Positions 53,722 to 64,000 of a stretch of DNA of 64,000 nucleotides are shown here, in pieces. Origin of the DNA: Yponomeuta sedellus (lineage: Eukaryota; Arthropoda; Insecta; Lepidoptera; Yponomeutidae). The stretch is taken from assembly GCA_934045075.1 (NCBI GenBank), contig OW203722.1, forward strand, positions 1,209,001-1,273,000. The letters are read 5' to 3'. The number at the start of each line of letters is the position of its first letter. Position 1 is the first letter of the stretch. The notes under the pieces were generated by a model. It ran no database searches. It saw only the letters and a program-made list of their open reading frames with translations, and was not told the origin of the DNA. The translations under genes and the position numbers were made by a program.

Positions 53722-53937
53722 TTCAGGCTATAATAATTAGTCCACTGCTGGACATAGCCCTCCCCTAATGAGCGCCATAGCACCCTGTCTTCAGCTTACC
53801 GCATCTAGCATCTGCCGGCAGTTTTTCGCACATCGTCATCCCATCTGGTCGGAGGGCGTCCTACACTACGTTTGCTGAGTCGCGGTCTCCACTCAAGAAC
53901 ACGTTTACTCCAACGGTTGTCGGTTCTCCAAAGGTCT
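53722..53937 (-). pseudogene. RTE-like LINE C-terminal fragment (lineage iv)
   Basis: Minus-strand homologue of 16003-16160: acgccctccgaccagatggg, gatgacgatgtgcgaaaaac, then gcgctcattaggggagggct and cagcagtggac. 5'-truncated. Confidence 0.82.
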
Positions 53938-53961
53938 ATTACGATTACAAATATAGATCTA

Positions 53962-54175
53962 TTACGATCGTGGCAAGCGGCAGTCCCTGGTCTCTGCCTA
54001 CCCCTCTGGGATATAAGCGTAAGGTTAAGTTATGCTTTGTCCCTATTCGAAATGTGAAGCGTGTCCCTATTCGCCTAGAATTGTACGTAGCGAAGGTGAT
54101 CTGTCAGGATCCTGGCAAGTGGCAGTCTCTGGTCTCTGTGAACCCCTCTGGGACATAGGCGTGAGGTAATGTTAT
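53962..54175 (+). repeat. Two tandem RTE lineage iii 3' tails
   Basis: gatcgtggcaagcggcagtc ... tataagcgtaaggttaagtt, then gaaggtgatctgtcaggatc ... acataggcgtgaggtaatgt. Two copies in the same orientation within 215 bp. Confidence 0.75.
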
Positions 54176-54900
54176 TCTTTGTACGTATTCCATATCTCAA
54201 TGGAGCAGTTTAGTTTTATAAAATATCACAACAAAGCACAGAGTCGTAATTTGTTTACGAGTAAAATTATCTATATTATTACATTAAAACCTTCTTTTTT
54301 CAGGGACCTTGAGCATTTTTATTGATTGAGGTCAGATTGAGGAGTTTAATCGATTTTTATAAGTACGTACACTTATAAAAATCGATTACAAGATTACGAC
54401 GATAGAGCTCAGATGTTTCCGAAACGTATCTTGAGCCAAATTATTATTGTTTGCTGTTATGTAAAAACGCGAAAGATAATTCAGAATTGCACTGAATAGA
54501 TAATAAGATAACTTTGTATCACACGCCAGCCATCAACAATGTATTTCAAGAGATTACCTAGAACAGCAGCTCTAATTCAAACTTTCAGAAAGCTCTACGT
54601 ATATTATAAACTTGCTACAAATTTGGTTCAAACTTTCTAGTGTCCTTTCATCAAACTCTACGCTACCGTACTAAATTTCTAGTTATTAACAAGTAAAACT
54701 TATGCGTAACGATCGGAGAGAAAATCCTTGAGCTTAATAAATTCGCAGCAGTTCCATCACAGAACAAGGCAGTAGTACTCGTACTACGGGGAAATACCTA
54801 ATTTCAAGCCATCCCTCAATAGATAATAATTCAATTCAATATATTTATTTCAGACATTACATCCATATTGATTAAAATAAATTAAGTCATACCATAATTA
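54176..54900. other. No gene; one 18-bp-armed hairpin
   Basis: Perfect arms 54347-54364 and 54371-54388 (taatcgatttttataagt and its inverse, 6-nt loop). AT-rich elsewhere. Confidence 0.65.
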
Positions 54901-55203
54901 TACTATTTTTATTTTTAATGCAATAACCCGTGCTAAGGACAATTTTAAAAACCTATTTAGAGTCGATGTAAAAACCTAACTGCAAAGTAGGTACTCGGGG
55001 CTGTATGTGATGCAATTTACTTCAGCCAGATGTCGCTGCCTGTACGTAATACAGAGAATAGTGTAAAGAGGTTTGAAATTTCACTGATGCCGGTGAGTCG
55101 CCCATTAGCTCAGTTGGAAAGAGCGCTGGCACGTATAGCCAGAGGTCGCGGGTTCGAATCCCGGCATGGGTAGAATTTTTAGCCTCTAAATAGGTTTCTA
55201 AAA
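54901..55203 (+). repeat. SINE B, long form with inverted 5' tail
   Basis: Inverted tail (ttttaatgcaataacccgtg) followed by upstream module (cctaactgcaaagtaggtac), complete head (gcccattagctcagttggaa, B box ggttcgaatcc) and short tail. Same layout as 14810-15088. TSD not clear. Confidence 0.85.
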
Positions 55204-55225
55204 CATACAATAATGATAGATAATA

Positions 55226-56257
<1,032 letters not shown>

Positions 56258-56741
56258 TTAAACTTAAATTTAAAATTGGAACGAGTAAGTTTTTAAATGC
56301 AATTTAATGCAATCTAGACGACGCTGTGAAAATTTAACTCGCAACCTGCAATAATTCTAAAACACCTTTCAATACTTCCTCTTGTTGGGTAACTCAAAGG
56401 GGCCCACCGTTCCTCTAACCTAGATCCTAGCCTTGAGGGGTACAGCACAGAGTGCGGAATTTAATCACCCAACCCGTAAGTCGTCGCTACGGGTTATTAT
56501 TGGAACACAACGGTTATTGTAAAGACGCTCGAGCACTCCCGGCTTAGTTACACGCGTGGTGCACCGAACACTTGCCATTAGCTAACATTATTAATAGTGG
56601 CTTTGCCGAGACTAATTAAATGTGTGATCAATAGCGTAGCTTGAAGGGCATGCACATGGGGTAAAATAATCTCCCGTTATTTAAATACTGGTAGTTCAAT
56701 TTAAAGAGATAGTTGTAGATTTTAGTTAAAATATATTTTAG
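56258..56741. other. No gene recognised
   Basis: Moderate GC (ggcccaccgttcctctaacc, ctcgagcactcccggcttag). No frame with a domain. Confidence 0.4.
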
Positions 56742-57095
56742 AAGAGAATGAGGTCCTTGAGAAGTATGTGTAGTGTTAGTTTGAATGACAGGATACGCAA
56801 TAGTCTGATTAGAGAACGTTGTGGACTGAAAGAGGATGCAGTGACTAGAATTGAGAAAGGAATGTTGCATTGGTTTGGACATATGGAGAGGATGAAGGAA
56901 GAAAGATTGACGAAACAAATATATATTGCGAACGTGAGTGGAAGGACTGGTAAGGGACGTCCCAGGCGGACGTACATCGACCAATAGGGGATGTATTAGC
57001 AAAGGAGAAGATAAAAAGTACCCGGAACCGGTGTGCGTGCATGCAACTACTTATGAACGTTGATGAAGCAAAGGCGATCTGTCAGGATGATTGTA
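56742..57095 (+). pseudogene. RTE-like LINE C-terminal fragment (lineage iii)
   Basis: MRSLRSMCSVSLNDRIRNSL, IRERCGLKEDAVTRIEKGML, HWFGHMERMKEERLTKQIYI, GRPRRTYIDQ, a TAG, then GDVLAKEKIKSTRNRCACMQ. Only one stop in about 110 codons. It supplies the Gln/Trp-region sequence missing from the 34972-35490 copy. Confidence 0.87.
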
Positions 57096-58150
57096 AGCCT
57101 TTATTCACTGACACTTGAGGTCGTCTTCTTGAGGTCGCGTTTTGCGCGTCTGGAAAAGCATAGATCGGAAGTGAATGACATCGATTTTCTGTACTCACGA
57201 GATCTCTTGCGATGTCATTTATACGCGTGACACACTACCCTCTATTGTCAATGAAGTCGTCAACGAAAGTTAATTATAAGAATAAAATTTATTTCAAAAA
57301 AGTTACATACTGACACAATAATTATAGTTATACTAGATGTAAGTTGACAAAAATAATGAGTTGAACTACGCTGCTGAACTTGGTTAGATCTGGTACTTCA
57401 GCAAAATCTTATCAGACTGTTATTACTTCTAGTGCCGCGTCGTGACCAAATTTCGTTATCTAAAAATAAAACGTGAAAGTTAAAAAGATATTTATTGAGT
57501 CACACACATCGGTATACATGTAAAGTTAGGCTAGTTTACAGGTTGACTTGTAAGTATACCCTTCGGTTATCATTAAGTCAAAATTTAAATTTACATACAG
57601 TAAATCTAGATAAAAACTACTACAAAAACCACACAAATTTATCAAACTGCTAATGTAGGTACTGCTCAGCATACTCCATTCAACATTCCCTTAATTTTTT
57701 GCGAGTTATTTTTTATTTAATTTATATACAGTTGTTAAAAAAATATGAAAAAACGAAAAACTATAGGTATATTTCCTTATAACACATTTTTTTATGTTTT
57801 TAGTAAGACTGTTTGGTTTCGTATAAATAAATTATTTAAAAAAAAAGTTAAATTAGAAAGTTCATTTCAATATATTTGTAGGTATATAATATTAATCATA
57901 AATCAAAAACATCTGCATCTGTACTGAGTTCCAAGATTACCATAAAATACGGTATAGGCACTGGCTCGTTACTTTCAGACTGTCAATAACTAGATACAAA
58001 GAGTACAATAACAATATATCAGTCTAAGCCACAAAACCTAAGCTTTATATTTACGTACGAGTATTTCAATTTTCTGCAAGATCTTTTATTTAGTGTTTGT
58101 TAAGACTTATTGTAACTCCAAATAATGTTTTTTAGAGTTCCGTACCTCCA
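57096..58150. other. No gene recognised in about 1 kb
   Basis: AT-rich, no family match, short frames only. Confidence 0.45.
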
Positions 58151-58151
58151 A

Positions 58152-58262
58152 CTTCCTCCACCAACCCGGACTTGACGGACGGCCCCGGTGGTGGAGTATG
58201 GCCTAACCTTCCTGCGATGCAGGAAGAGACTCGTGCCCCAGCACTGGGGACATACAAGGGAC
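58152..58262 (+). repeat. SINE A 3' fragment
   Basis: cctccaccaacccggacttg to ggggacatacaaggga; terminal bases diverge from gggttgatatc. Confidence 0.78.
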
Positions 58263-58539
58263 ATATCGTATCGTACTTTTAGCAAATTTAAGCGCCACTT
58301 CGTTAATGTAAAGACACATGGTAACGTCAGAATTCTCATTGTAAAGATCACTTTGTGGTCCGTTCGTCTGTCTGTCTGACAAGAAAGACCCTTTATCTTG
58401 GCAACGCGTATATTAGAAAGGTATCTAGCTGAAAATTACACATTTGTAATTAAATCATCGCTCTATCGTACTCATTTGAAGAGGTTGTTTGAAATAAGTG
58501 GACAGGAGAAGCGATTAAAGTTACTTACTACAAAAAATT

Positions 58540-58640
58540 AAAACAGAACCGGCGTGCATGCATGCAACGACTTATGATCGTTGATGAAGCGAAGGTGATC
58601 TGTCAGGATCGTGGCAAGTGGCAGTTCCTGGTTAAATAAA
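58540..58640 (+). repeat. RTE lineage iii 3' tail
   Basis: ggcgtgcatgcatgcaacga, gaaggtgatctgtcaggatc and gtggcaagtggcag. Confidence 0.75.
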
Positions 58641-58674
58641 GCACAAAGTTGAAGTTGTTCGAGTTTTCTTATTT

Positions 58675-58795
58675 ATAAAACGCTTTACAACCTGAAAGTA
58701 ATCCTGAAAAAATGAGGGAAATCTCAAAAATTGGTGAAGTAATTTTAAATTTTAAAAATATCAAAAATTGATGTAAAGAAGTATGCAATGTAATG
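58675..58795. repeat. Family V-related fragment
   Basis: aaaaaatgagggaaatctca and aattttaaattttaaaaata are similar to family V at 36160-36260, diverged. Confidence 0.4.
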
Positions 58796-59173
58796 TTGCT
58801 GCTTTAAGTCTGGGCCGTATCAAACCTTCTAGTCACCAATGATAAAAAAAGCTCGTCACATGAACCGTCCATTTATCTGTCATTGTAGTGGAATGCGAAT
58901 GAAGTGGAAGGCTCTGGTATATAACAGATAATCACGTGTACATATGGACTCCACAAGCTCCAACACTGGCGCGGCTTTTACCTCAATACAGTGTCAACAC
59001 CCAGGCGCGTCACGAGGCGGCTTTCTTTTTCTTCTTTTTTTTCTTCCTCGGTGTTTCTACCTAGTATAACTTTCGCCATTCCGTATTCATACTATGAATC
59101 GGGTGCTAGCATAATTAGCTATAGGTACCCATTGTAACTTTTAATTACATTTGTCACATCACATCACACTATA
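58796..59173. other. No gene recognised
   Basis: A T-rich run at 59020-59050. No element defined. Confidence 0.4.
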
Positions 59174-59300
59174 TCTAATATTATAAATACGAAAGTTTAT
59201 GTTTGTTATTTATTCACGTCTAAACGGCTGGTGCGATTTTGATAAAATTTTGGTACAGAGTTAGTTTACATCGGGATTAACACATTGTTGGCAATACTGC
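59174..59300 (+). mobile_element. Helitron-like 5' end
   Basis: A|TCTAATATTATAAATACGAA and ttcacgtctaaacggctggt are the standard 5' region of lepidopteran non-autonomous Helitrons. A CTRR 3' end was not located. Confidence 0.5.
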
Positions 59301-60007
59301 AACATTGAGTGAATGAAGATGGCTGAGTGAACGATGAATAAACGAATGAGTGAATGAGCGATGCTTCCTTTTTCTCTCTCTCTGCGTCCGCCGTCCATCA
59401 CGGTGCTAATGCTAATATATTTTCAACTATGTCTTGTTAATTGTGCATAATAAACGGCGAAGACTACCTTGAGTCCACGGCGTTTTCATCAAGTCTACAG
59501 TCCACTGCCCACTATCGATCCTTCACACATAGGCTCCGTTTTACTGCGAAAATATCTTATTCTCATGGCAAAATCTATAAACCGGGGTTAACACCGCGGG
59601 GCACAGTCAGTAGTAAATCATTTCAGTTTGTTTTGGAACCTCCGGCCGCAGCCTACGTAATTCACGAAACATATGCCGTTTTTGTTTACCATCGGGTAAG
59701 ACTTGAGTCAATTGTTGAGCTGTATAAAAAAAACTAGGTATTCATTCACACGTTAGTAGTAGAAATTCCTCAAACGATGGTCTAAAGTCAAGAGACTAAA
59801 GCAATATTCAGAGACCAGACTAATAACGAAATAGTACCTACTTTGCCTGTTTAAAATGCTCCGGATCTGAATATAAAGGCAGTAAACGCTATTGTTAGAG
59901 CGTACCAATTCCACGGCTCAGTCAGTTAAGATTAAAAACAGAAGGCGACAAGCGGCAACACCTCACTTTACAAACAACAAAAATAATGCCACAGTACATT
60001 CTTCCAA
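59301..60007. other. No gene recognised
   Basis: A 98-codon plus-strand frame at 59441 has no domain; it may be chance. Confidence 0.4.
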
Positions 60008-60022
60008 ATAATCATTGGCCTT

Positions 60023-60149
60023 GTTAAAAACCTATTTAGAGGCAAAAAATTCCACCCATGCCACGGCACGGCAGGCACGGAGGGCAATTTTTGCCTCTAA
60101 ATAGGTTTTTAAAGTTGTCCTTAGCACGGGTTAGTGCATTAAAAATAAT
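60023..60149 (+). repeat. SINE B inverted mini-copy with 15-bp TSD
   Basis: Inverted short tail (aaaaacctatttagaggc, attccacccatgcc), 20-odd bp of residual head, then direct tail (gcctctaaataggtttttaa, agcacgggttagtgcattaa). Flanked by ataatcattggcctt at 60008-60022 and 60150-60164, so the rearranged unit was inserted as such. It lies at the start of a family E copy. Confidence 0.9.
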
Positions 60150-60156
60150 ATAATCA

Positions 60157-60288
60157 TTGGCCTTTGCAACTACGTAATCAGATGATTTATGCCTCCAGTG
60201 GCGTCTTCACTCACACAAGATGGTCGAAGGGACCACTCGGATACCGTAGTGCTTGGGACATGGTTTTTAGATGGCTTGATTCGTACAA
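60157..60288 (+). repeat. Family E copy
   Basis: ttggcctttgcaactacgta, tccagtggcgtcttcactca and cgaagggaccactcgg. Confidence 0.75.
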
Positions 60289-60297
60289 ATGGCTATT

Positions 60298-60544
60298 TCG
60301 CACCCTCAGAACGAAAGAGGCCTAAGTCAAAAAAAAGTTTAAATACTCAAAAAATTGAGTACCTAACAATCATAGAGAGACATAAAAAGGTATGCTCTAT
60401 CCGATGAATAGTAAAACAAAGGCACTTATTGTAAAAAAAGAGCATAGCGAATCTTCCGTCCACGGCATACCTTTTTATGACTTTAAGATTGTAACTAAAT
60501 TTCACTATTTTTTGACTTAGGCCTCTTTCGTTCTGAGGGTGCGA
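60298..60544. mobile_element. MITE with 36-bp terminal inverted repeats
   Basis: tcgcaccctcagaacgaaag plus aggcctaagtcaaaaaa at the left, and its exact inverse ending ctttcgttctgagggtgcga at the right. An inner pair ataaaaaggtatgc / gcatacctttttat is also inverted. 247 bp, non-coding. Target duplication ambiguous (t-rich). Confidence 0.82.
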
Positions 60545-60548
60545 TTTA

Positions 60549-60695
60549 TTAAACGGATCTAATCGCGATTATTTATGAGGTAAAATGTCATCATCAGCAT
60601 AGTTAGCCGTTGTCAGTCCACTGCTGGACTTAGGTCAATTATGGCAGCTTTGCAGTTAGTCGCGTTTAGACTCGTTTAGTATATAGCTATGTGTG
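60549..60695. repeat. Family Q copy with RTE 3' tail inside
   Basis: aaacggatctaatcgcgatt at the left and cgcgtttagactcgtttagt at the right. Bases 60590-60640 (tcatcatcagcatagttagc, cagtccactgctggactta) are a minus-strand RTE-type 3' end. Confidence 0.6.
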
Positions 60696-60721
60696 AGCAT
60701 CGCGAAACACAATAACTATTT

Positions 60722-60837
60722 TTACAAATAGCCTCAGTCTGGGTGTATATCTACGTATATGATACGCTGGTAACTATAGCACAGAGTATTCTAGTTTGGG
60801 GATTGTGTTGTGTGGAAGTTATTAGTATAAATAAAGA
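60722..60837 (+). repeat. SINE H-like body fragment
   Basis: caaatagcctcagtctgggt and gtattctagtttggggattg match, diverged, the body at 41820-41905. Confidence 0.45.
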
Positions 60838-61033
60838 AATAAATATTCATGGAAATATTACACATATCTCGTTAGCCCTATACTAAGTACAACGAAATGG
60901 CTTTTGTTACAGGTGCTAACTCGACGATAGATTTAGTACAATAAATACATAGATAACATCCAAGACCCGAGACAAACTAGAAAGGTTCGATTCCTAGCTT
61001 GACCCGGCCGGGGATCGAACCCGAGACCTTCGT
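60838..61033 (-). repeat. SINE F, head-truncated
   Basis: Minus strand: gaaggtctcgggttcgatcc (intact B box), tagaaaggttcgattcctag-type duplication, ctagtttgtctcgggtcttg, tail. Confidence 0.83.
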
Positions 61034-61701
61034 AAGGCCGATATCCTCAGATATCTTTTTCGCTTCGTCATTGTTCACGAGCCATTGCATCCACCCACTT
61101 CGATTAAAAATAATAATGGAAGATAAAGTCCGCACTACATAACAACTTATGCTGGTCCCTAACTATTATACCCTGATCTTGTCACCAGACAAGGACGTCA
61201 CAAACATGGAAATTTGTCCTGTGCCGGAAGTAGGCCATAGTTCATAGTTAATCAGATTCATCGGACCAAATATATCCGGACCTAGGCACGATACTTTTTC
61301 CTTCTTCCTGACCTCAGCACCCAGGCAAATGCTGTAGGTACAACACAACAAATTCGACTTACCGCAAAAGAGATTCTAATTAAGTAATATGCAATTTTAC
61401 CTGAAATTTGTGGATATTGAATAAGTAATTTATTATTAGCTGTAACTTACAGTAACGTGTTACATTATAAAAGTTATATTTTAGATTCCCTGACTCCTAA
61501 AGTAGGGCAACCTGTATCTTAGGAGTCAGTCAGTTCCTATTACATTGCTTTGATTTATCAGTCTAAAATGTAATGAAATATTAAATGTAAAAAACACATC
61601 ACCATAAAAGTGGGAGTCTGTGTAAGTATGTGTAAGTGTTTGTGGGTGCGTGAATGTGCCATTATCGATTGCTTGTATAGTATAGTATTTGTGTGCTATT
61701 T
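61034..61701. other. No gene recognised
   Basis: No family match. Bases 61480-61530 hold a short inverted pair gactcctaaagtagg / ttaggagtcag. Confidence 0.4.
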
Positions 61702-61728
61702 TATAGATAGATAGATAGATAGATAAAA
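61702..61728. repeat. (GATA)n microsatellite
   Basis: About 27 bp, at the 3' tail of LINE U on the minus strand. Confidence 0.85.
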
Positions 61729-62035
61729 GATTTATTTCCATAAGACACACACATGTAGGTATAAATATATCATCACATATTACATCACAAATTAACAGTA
61801 CAGAGTTGACATTGACAAAACGTAAACATACAGAATAGTGATACAAACATAACTCAGTTGTGCGGTACAGTAAGTACCTATTGGTGAGATAGGGACGAAT
61901 GCTGAAAATGTTTCAACGTGTGTGTGGCAAATGCAAACGGGTTCCGACTCAGCATGTGCTGAGAGTTTAAGAGGAAAACTCTAGCGCTGGTATTCTGCCG
62001 GTACCCAGTGTGAGCGGCGTGCAGAGCTCAAAGAG
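61722..62035 (-). repeat. LINE U 3' end
   Basis: Minus strand: cagcacatgctgagtcggaa upstream, then an aataaatcttttatctatct signal and tail. The shared block with 42130-42240 defines the family. Non-coding, 5'-truncated. Confidence 0.65.
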
Positions 62036-63544
62036 GTGAGTAAATGATATGTTTCTTATATATACATGTACACACATACATACACACATATATACACACA
62101 TATATACATATACATACAAAATAAGATATACGTATGTGAAAATATTATATGTATCATATCCAAACAGATTTAGTAAAGCGAGAAATTAATCGAGCCTGTG
62201 CAAACTTTGCTTACCTACTCAAAGCCACAGTTGATAATAACAATAAGATAATTATTAATTTAATTTGGTTATTAATTAAGCATAAGATAAAAGATGTCAT
62301 CACAATTTATTATTACTATACTAAGTCGTGCTGAGTCTTCGAGGCCTATGGGCCAAAATAAAAATAATAAGAACAAAATAAAAATAATAAATGTCCAACT
62401 AGAATAGATTATTGAATTGTATTGTAAATTGAATTGTATTATAAAATTTAAGATCGATATAATCATTAAAGATGTCATCATAGAATAAAATTGTATAAGT
62501 TTAAATTATTATAAATCGAATTATCTTATATTATTATATTTTCGTATTATTATTTTAGTATAGTGATATTCTGCATTCGTATGTAGGTCCTTCAGGCTAC
62601 TAAGCAATTTACGAAGAGAAACTTTTGTTATTTTCTAACTCCCTTTCAGTATAGAACACAACGATGATTGCTTGAAATAAAGTTGACTCGTAAAACAGCG
62701 AATGCCTTGTTTTCGGGCTTTTATTTTCAACTTTCGGACTCGAATTGCGTTCTGTTGTATAACTTACCGAATAGTTTTTAGCTGAAACTGTGTTCAGGTC
62801 TGCTGTTTTTCGAAATTTTTTACCCGCTCATTAAATAGCACCAAAAAAATTATCTTTTGAATTGGCAAGCAAAGTCGAATTTCACTTTTATTTTCTTGGA
62901 CTTAAGATTACCCTGTAATGGCTTCACGAAAAGCGTGTCATGTTTTAATGTATCATGGTGTGAAGAATGAATTCCTAAAATATCACGATGCTCAAGTGAA
63001 ATGCTTCTATTCTAAAATCTGTGGAAGGAATTATATATTTCTATTTGACCCCGCAAAACGCTTAACAGGCCTACCAAATATACCTAAACAAAAAACTCGG
63101 TGAAGGCTTCTCCGAGGAGTTCAATAACAAATAATGTTGCATGAGATTTTAATATTGCATGCATTAGCATTTTTTTTGTAAAATCTTCATGAAACAAATT
63201 CTATATTTGTCATTCTACGCGTAAGAAAAGCTCGTAATTGGCCTATGTTAAGTCAAATTCATTGTCCACTTAAATTACATTTGCGCTGTGGGCTTATTGT
63301 GATTAAATAAAATAAAATAGATGTTCATAAATCGATGCTTTTAACAACGAAAAGTATTTGAAGAAGAGAGTTCTTTGGGATAATTTAATTTATAAAATTT
63401 ATAAATTCAATTTAATATTGCAATATATTTAATATTGCATTACTAACACTTTGAAATAATCAACTTTAACAAGATTATTCGGGTAGCTCTAATTCGCTTT
63501 GAGAGTGATACGTAGCAATTTACCTACTTTTTGTTTTTTTATCT
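62036..63544. other. No gene recognised in about 1.5 kb
   Basis: A tacaca-type run at 62062-62116. Very AT-rich. A 61-codon plus-strand frame at 62918 is unassigned. Confidence 0.45.
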
Positions 63545-63745
63545 ATGTTATTTATTTATTTACTTAAGGCACACCAACAGGTAACATACGAGTATTACAT
63601 GATAGCTTAGCTTAGGGTCTATTCTAGTACGTTAGCCAATTACAGGTGAGCACAACATTACATAATATATCTTTCTTTGTTAATAGTGTTCTATACACAT
63701 TGGTAGGTCTTGGCACTGTGCTAAAGCGTCAGACGGTATCGGGTA
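63545..63745 (-). repeat. LINE 3' end (aataaataa signal)
   Basis: Minus strand ends ctgttggtgtgccttaagta, aataaataaataaca, typical of lepidopteran LINE termini. No coding part. Confidence 0.5.
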
Positions 63746-63944
63746 TGTTATATACTACAATTCATTATAACTATAACTAAAAATTAAACAACTAAAATTT
63801 AATGAATACGGGAGAACTTTTTATTTTTATATGAAAACTTTGGATATTTAAATTTGGACAATGATGAAATTTGAAATTTGGATGTTATGCAAAACAAGTT
63901 TTCTACAGTAAACAAATTTCACAAAAACAAAAAGATTAACATGA

Positions 63945-64000
63945 TTATATTATTTTTAATGCACTAACCCGTGCTAAGGATAATTTTACAAACCTATTTA
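63945..64000 (-). repeat. SINE B tail, cut by window edge
   Basis: ttttaatgcactaacccgtg to aacctattta. The head lies beyond the window. Confidence 0.8.

Noticed and set aside
61526..61846. 106-codon minus-strand frame
   Set aside because: It overlaps the LINE U 3' end and the (GATA)n microsatellite.

Overview
This window is repeat-dense, AT-rich eukaryotic DNA, most probably from a moth or butterfly (Lepidoptera). The evidence is the mixture of element families: 5'-truncated RTE-like LINE tails ending in cagcagtgg followed by short tandem repeats, several tRNA-derived SINEs, Helitron ends of the TC...CTAG type, LINE 3' ends with (TATC)n tails, and a 5S-rRNA-headed SINE. I find no convincing host protein-coding gene, rRNA gene, functional tRNA gene, operon or CRISPR array. 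The window reads as intergenic or intronic DNA. Species cannot be named from the sequence alone. Family letters (A, B, C ...) are local labels used only here.

Layout. 0-12 kb: fragments of SINE A (5S-derived), a CR1/Jockey-type LINE C-terminus split by SINE C with a clean 10-bp duplication (about 2.23-3.17 kb), a short Helitron (4.5 kb), LINE 3' ends, SINE F (6.2 kb) and two long AT microsatellites. 11-24 kb: copies of SINE B, some of them inverted dimers with target-site duplications, a 464-bp Helitron carrying a GC-rich insert (13.1-13.6 kb), an RTE-type pseudogene (16.0-16.5 kb), two short elements with a hammerhead-like motif (17.0 and 23.3 kb) and a 48-bp-armed foldback element (21.8 kb). 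24.5-26.6 kb: the only substantial open reading frame, a 5'-truncated but uninterrupted RTE-like reverse transcriptase with a (GAA)n tail and 12-bp target-site duplications. 26.7-44.7 kb: most of the SINE A copies, a TTAA-flanked MITE (28.1 kb), twin hairpins (29.8 kb), RTE fragments and a LINE C-terminal fragment at 38.5 kb. 45.4-46.3 kb: a nested palindrome with 231-bp arms. 47-54 kb: small MITEs, SINE G copies and RTE tails. 55.2-56.3 kb: about 1 kb of almost pure (TAAA)n. 56.7-64 kb: RTE fragments, inverted SINE B, SINE F, a 245-bp MITE and LINE 3' ends.

How the parts relate. The LINE fragments suggest several enzyme lineages that have been active here: at least four RTE-like, one CR1/Jockey-like, and one ending in an ETLGPWG...QRGNAASLLGT domain. 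The SINEs are presumably mobilised by such enzymes, and their 8-17 bp target-site duplications are typical of target-primed reverse transcription. Nested insertions give a relative order: SINE C into the CR1-like LINE, the (TATC)n LINE into SINE A, SINE G into SINE C, and SINE B into MITE D. A recurring theme is inverted (foldback) structure, seen in unrelated families and at scales from 18-bp to 231-bp arms.
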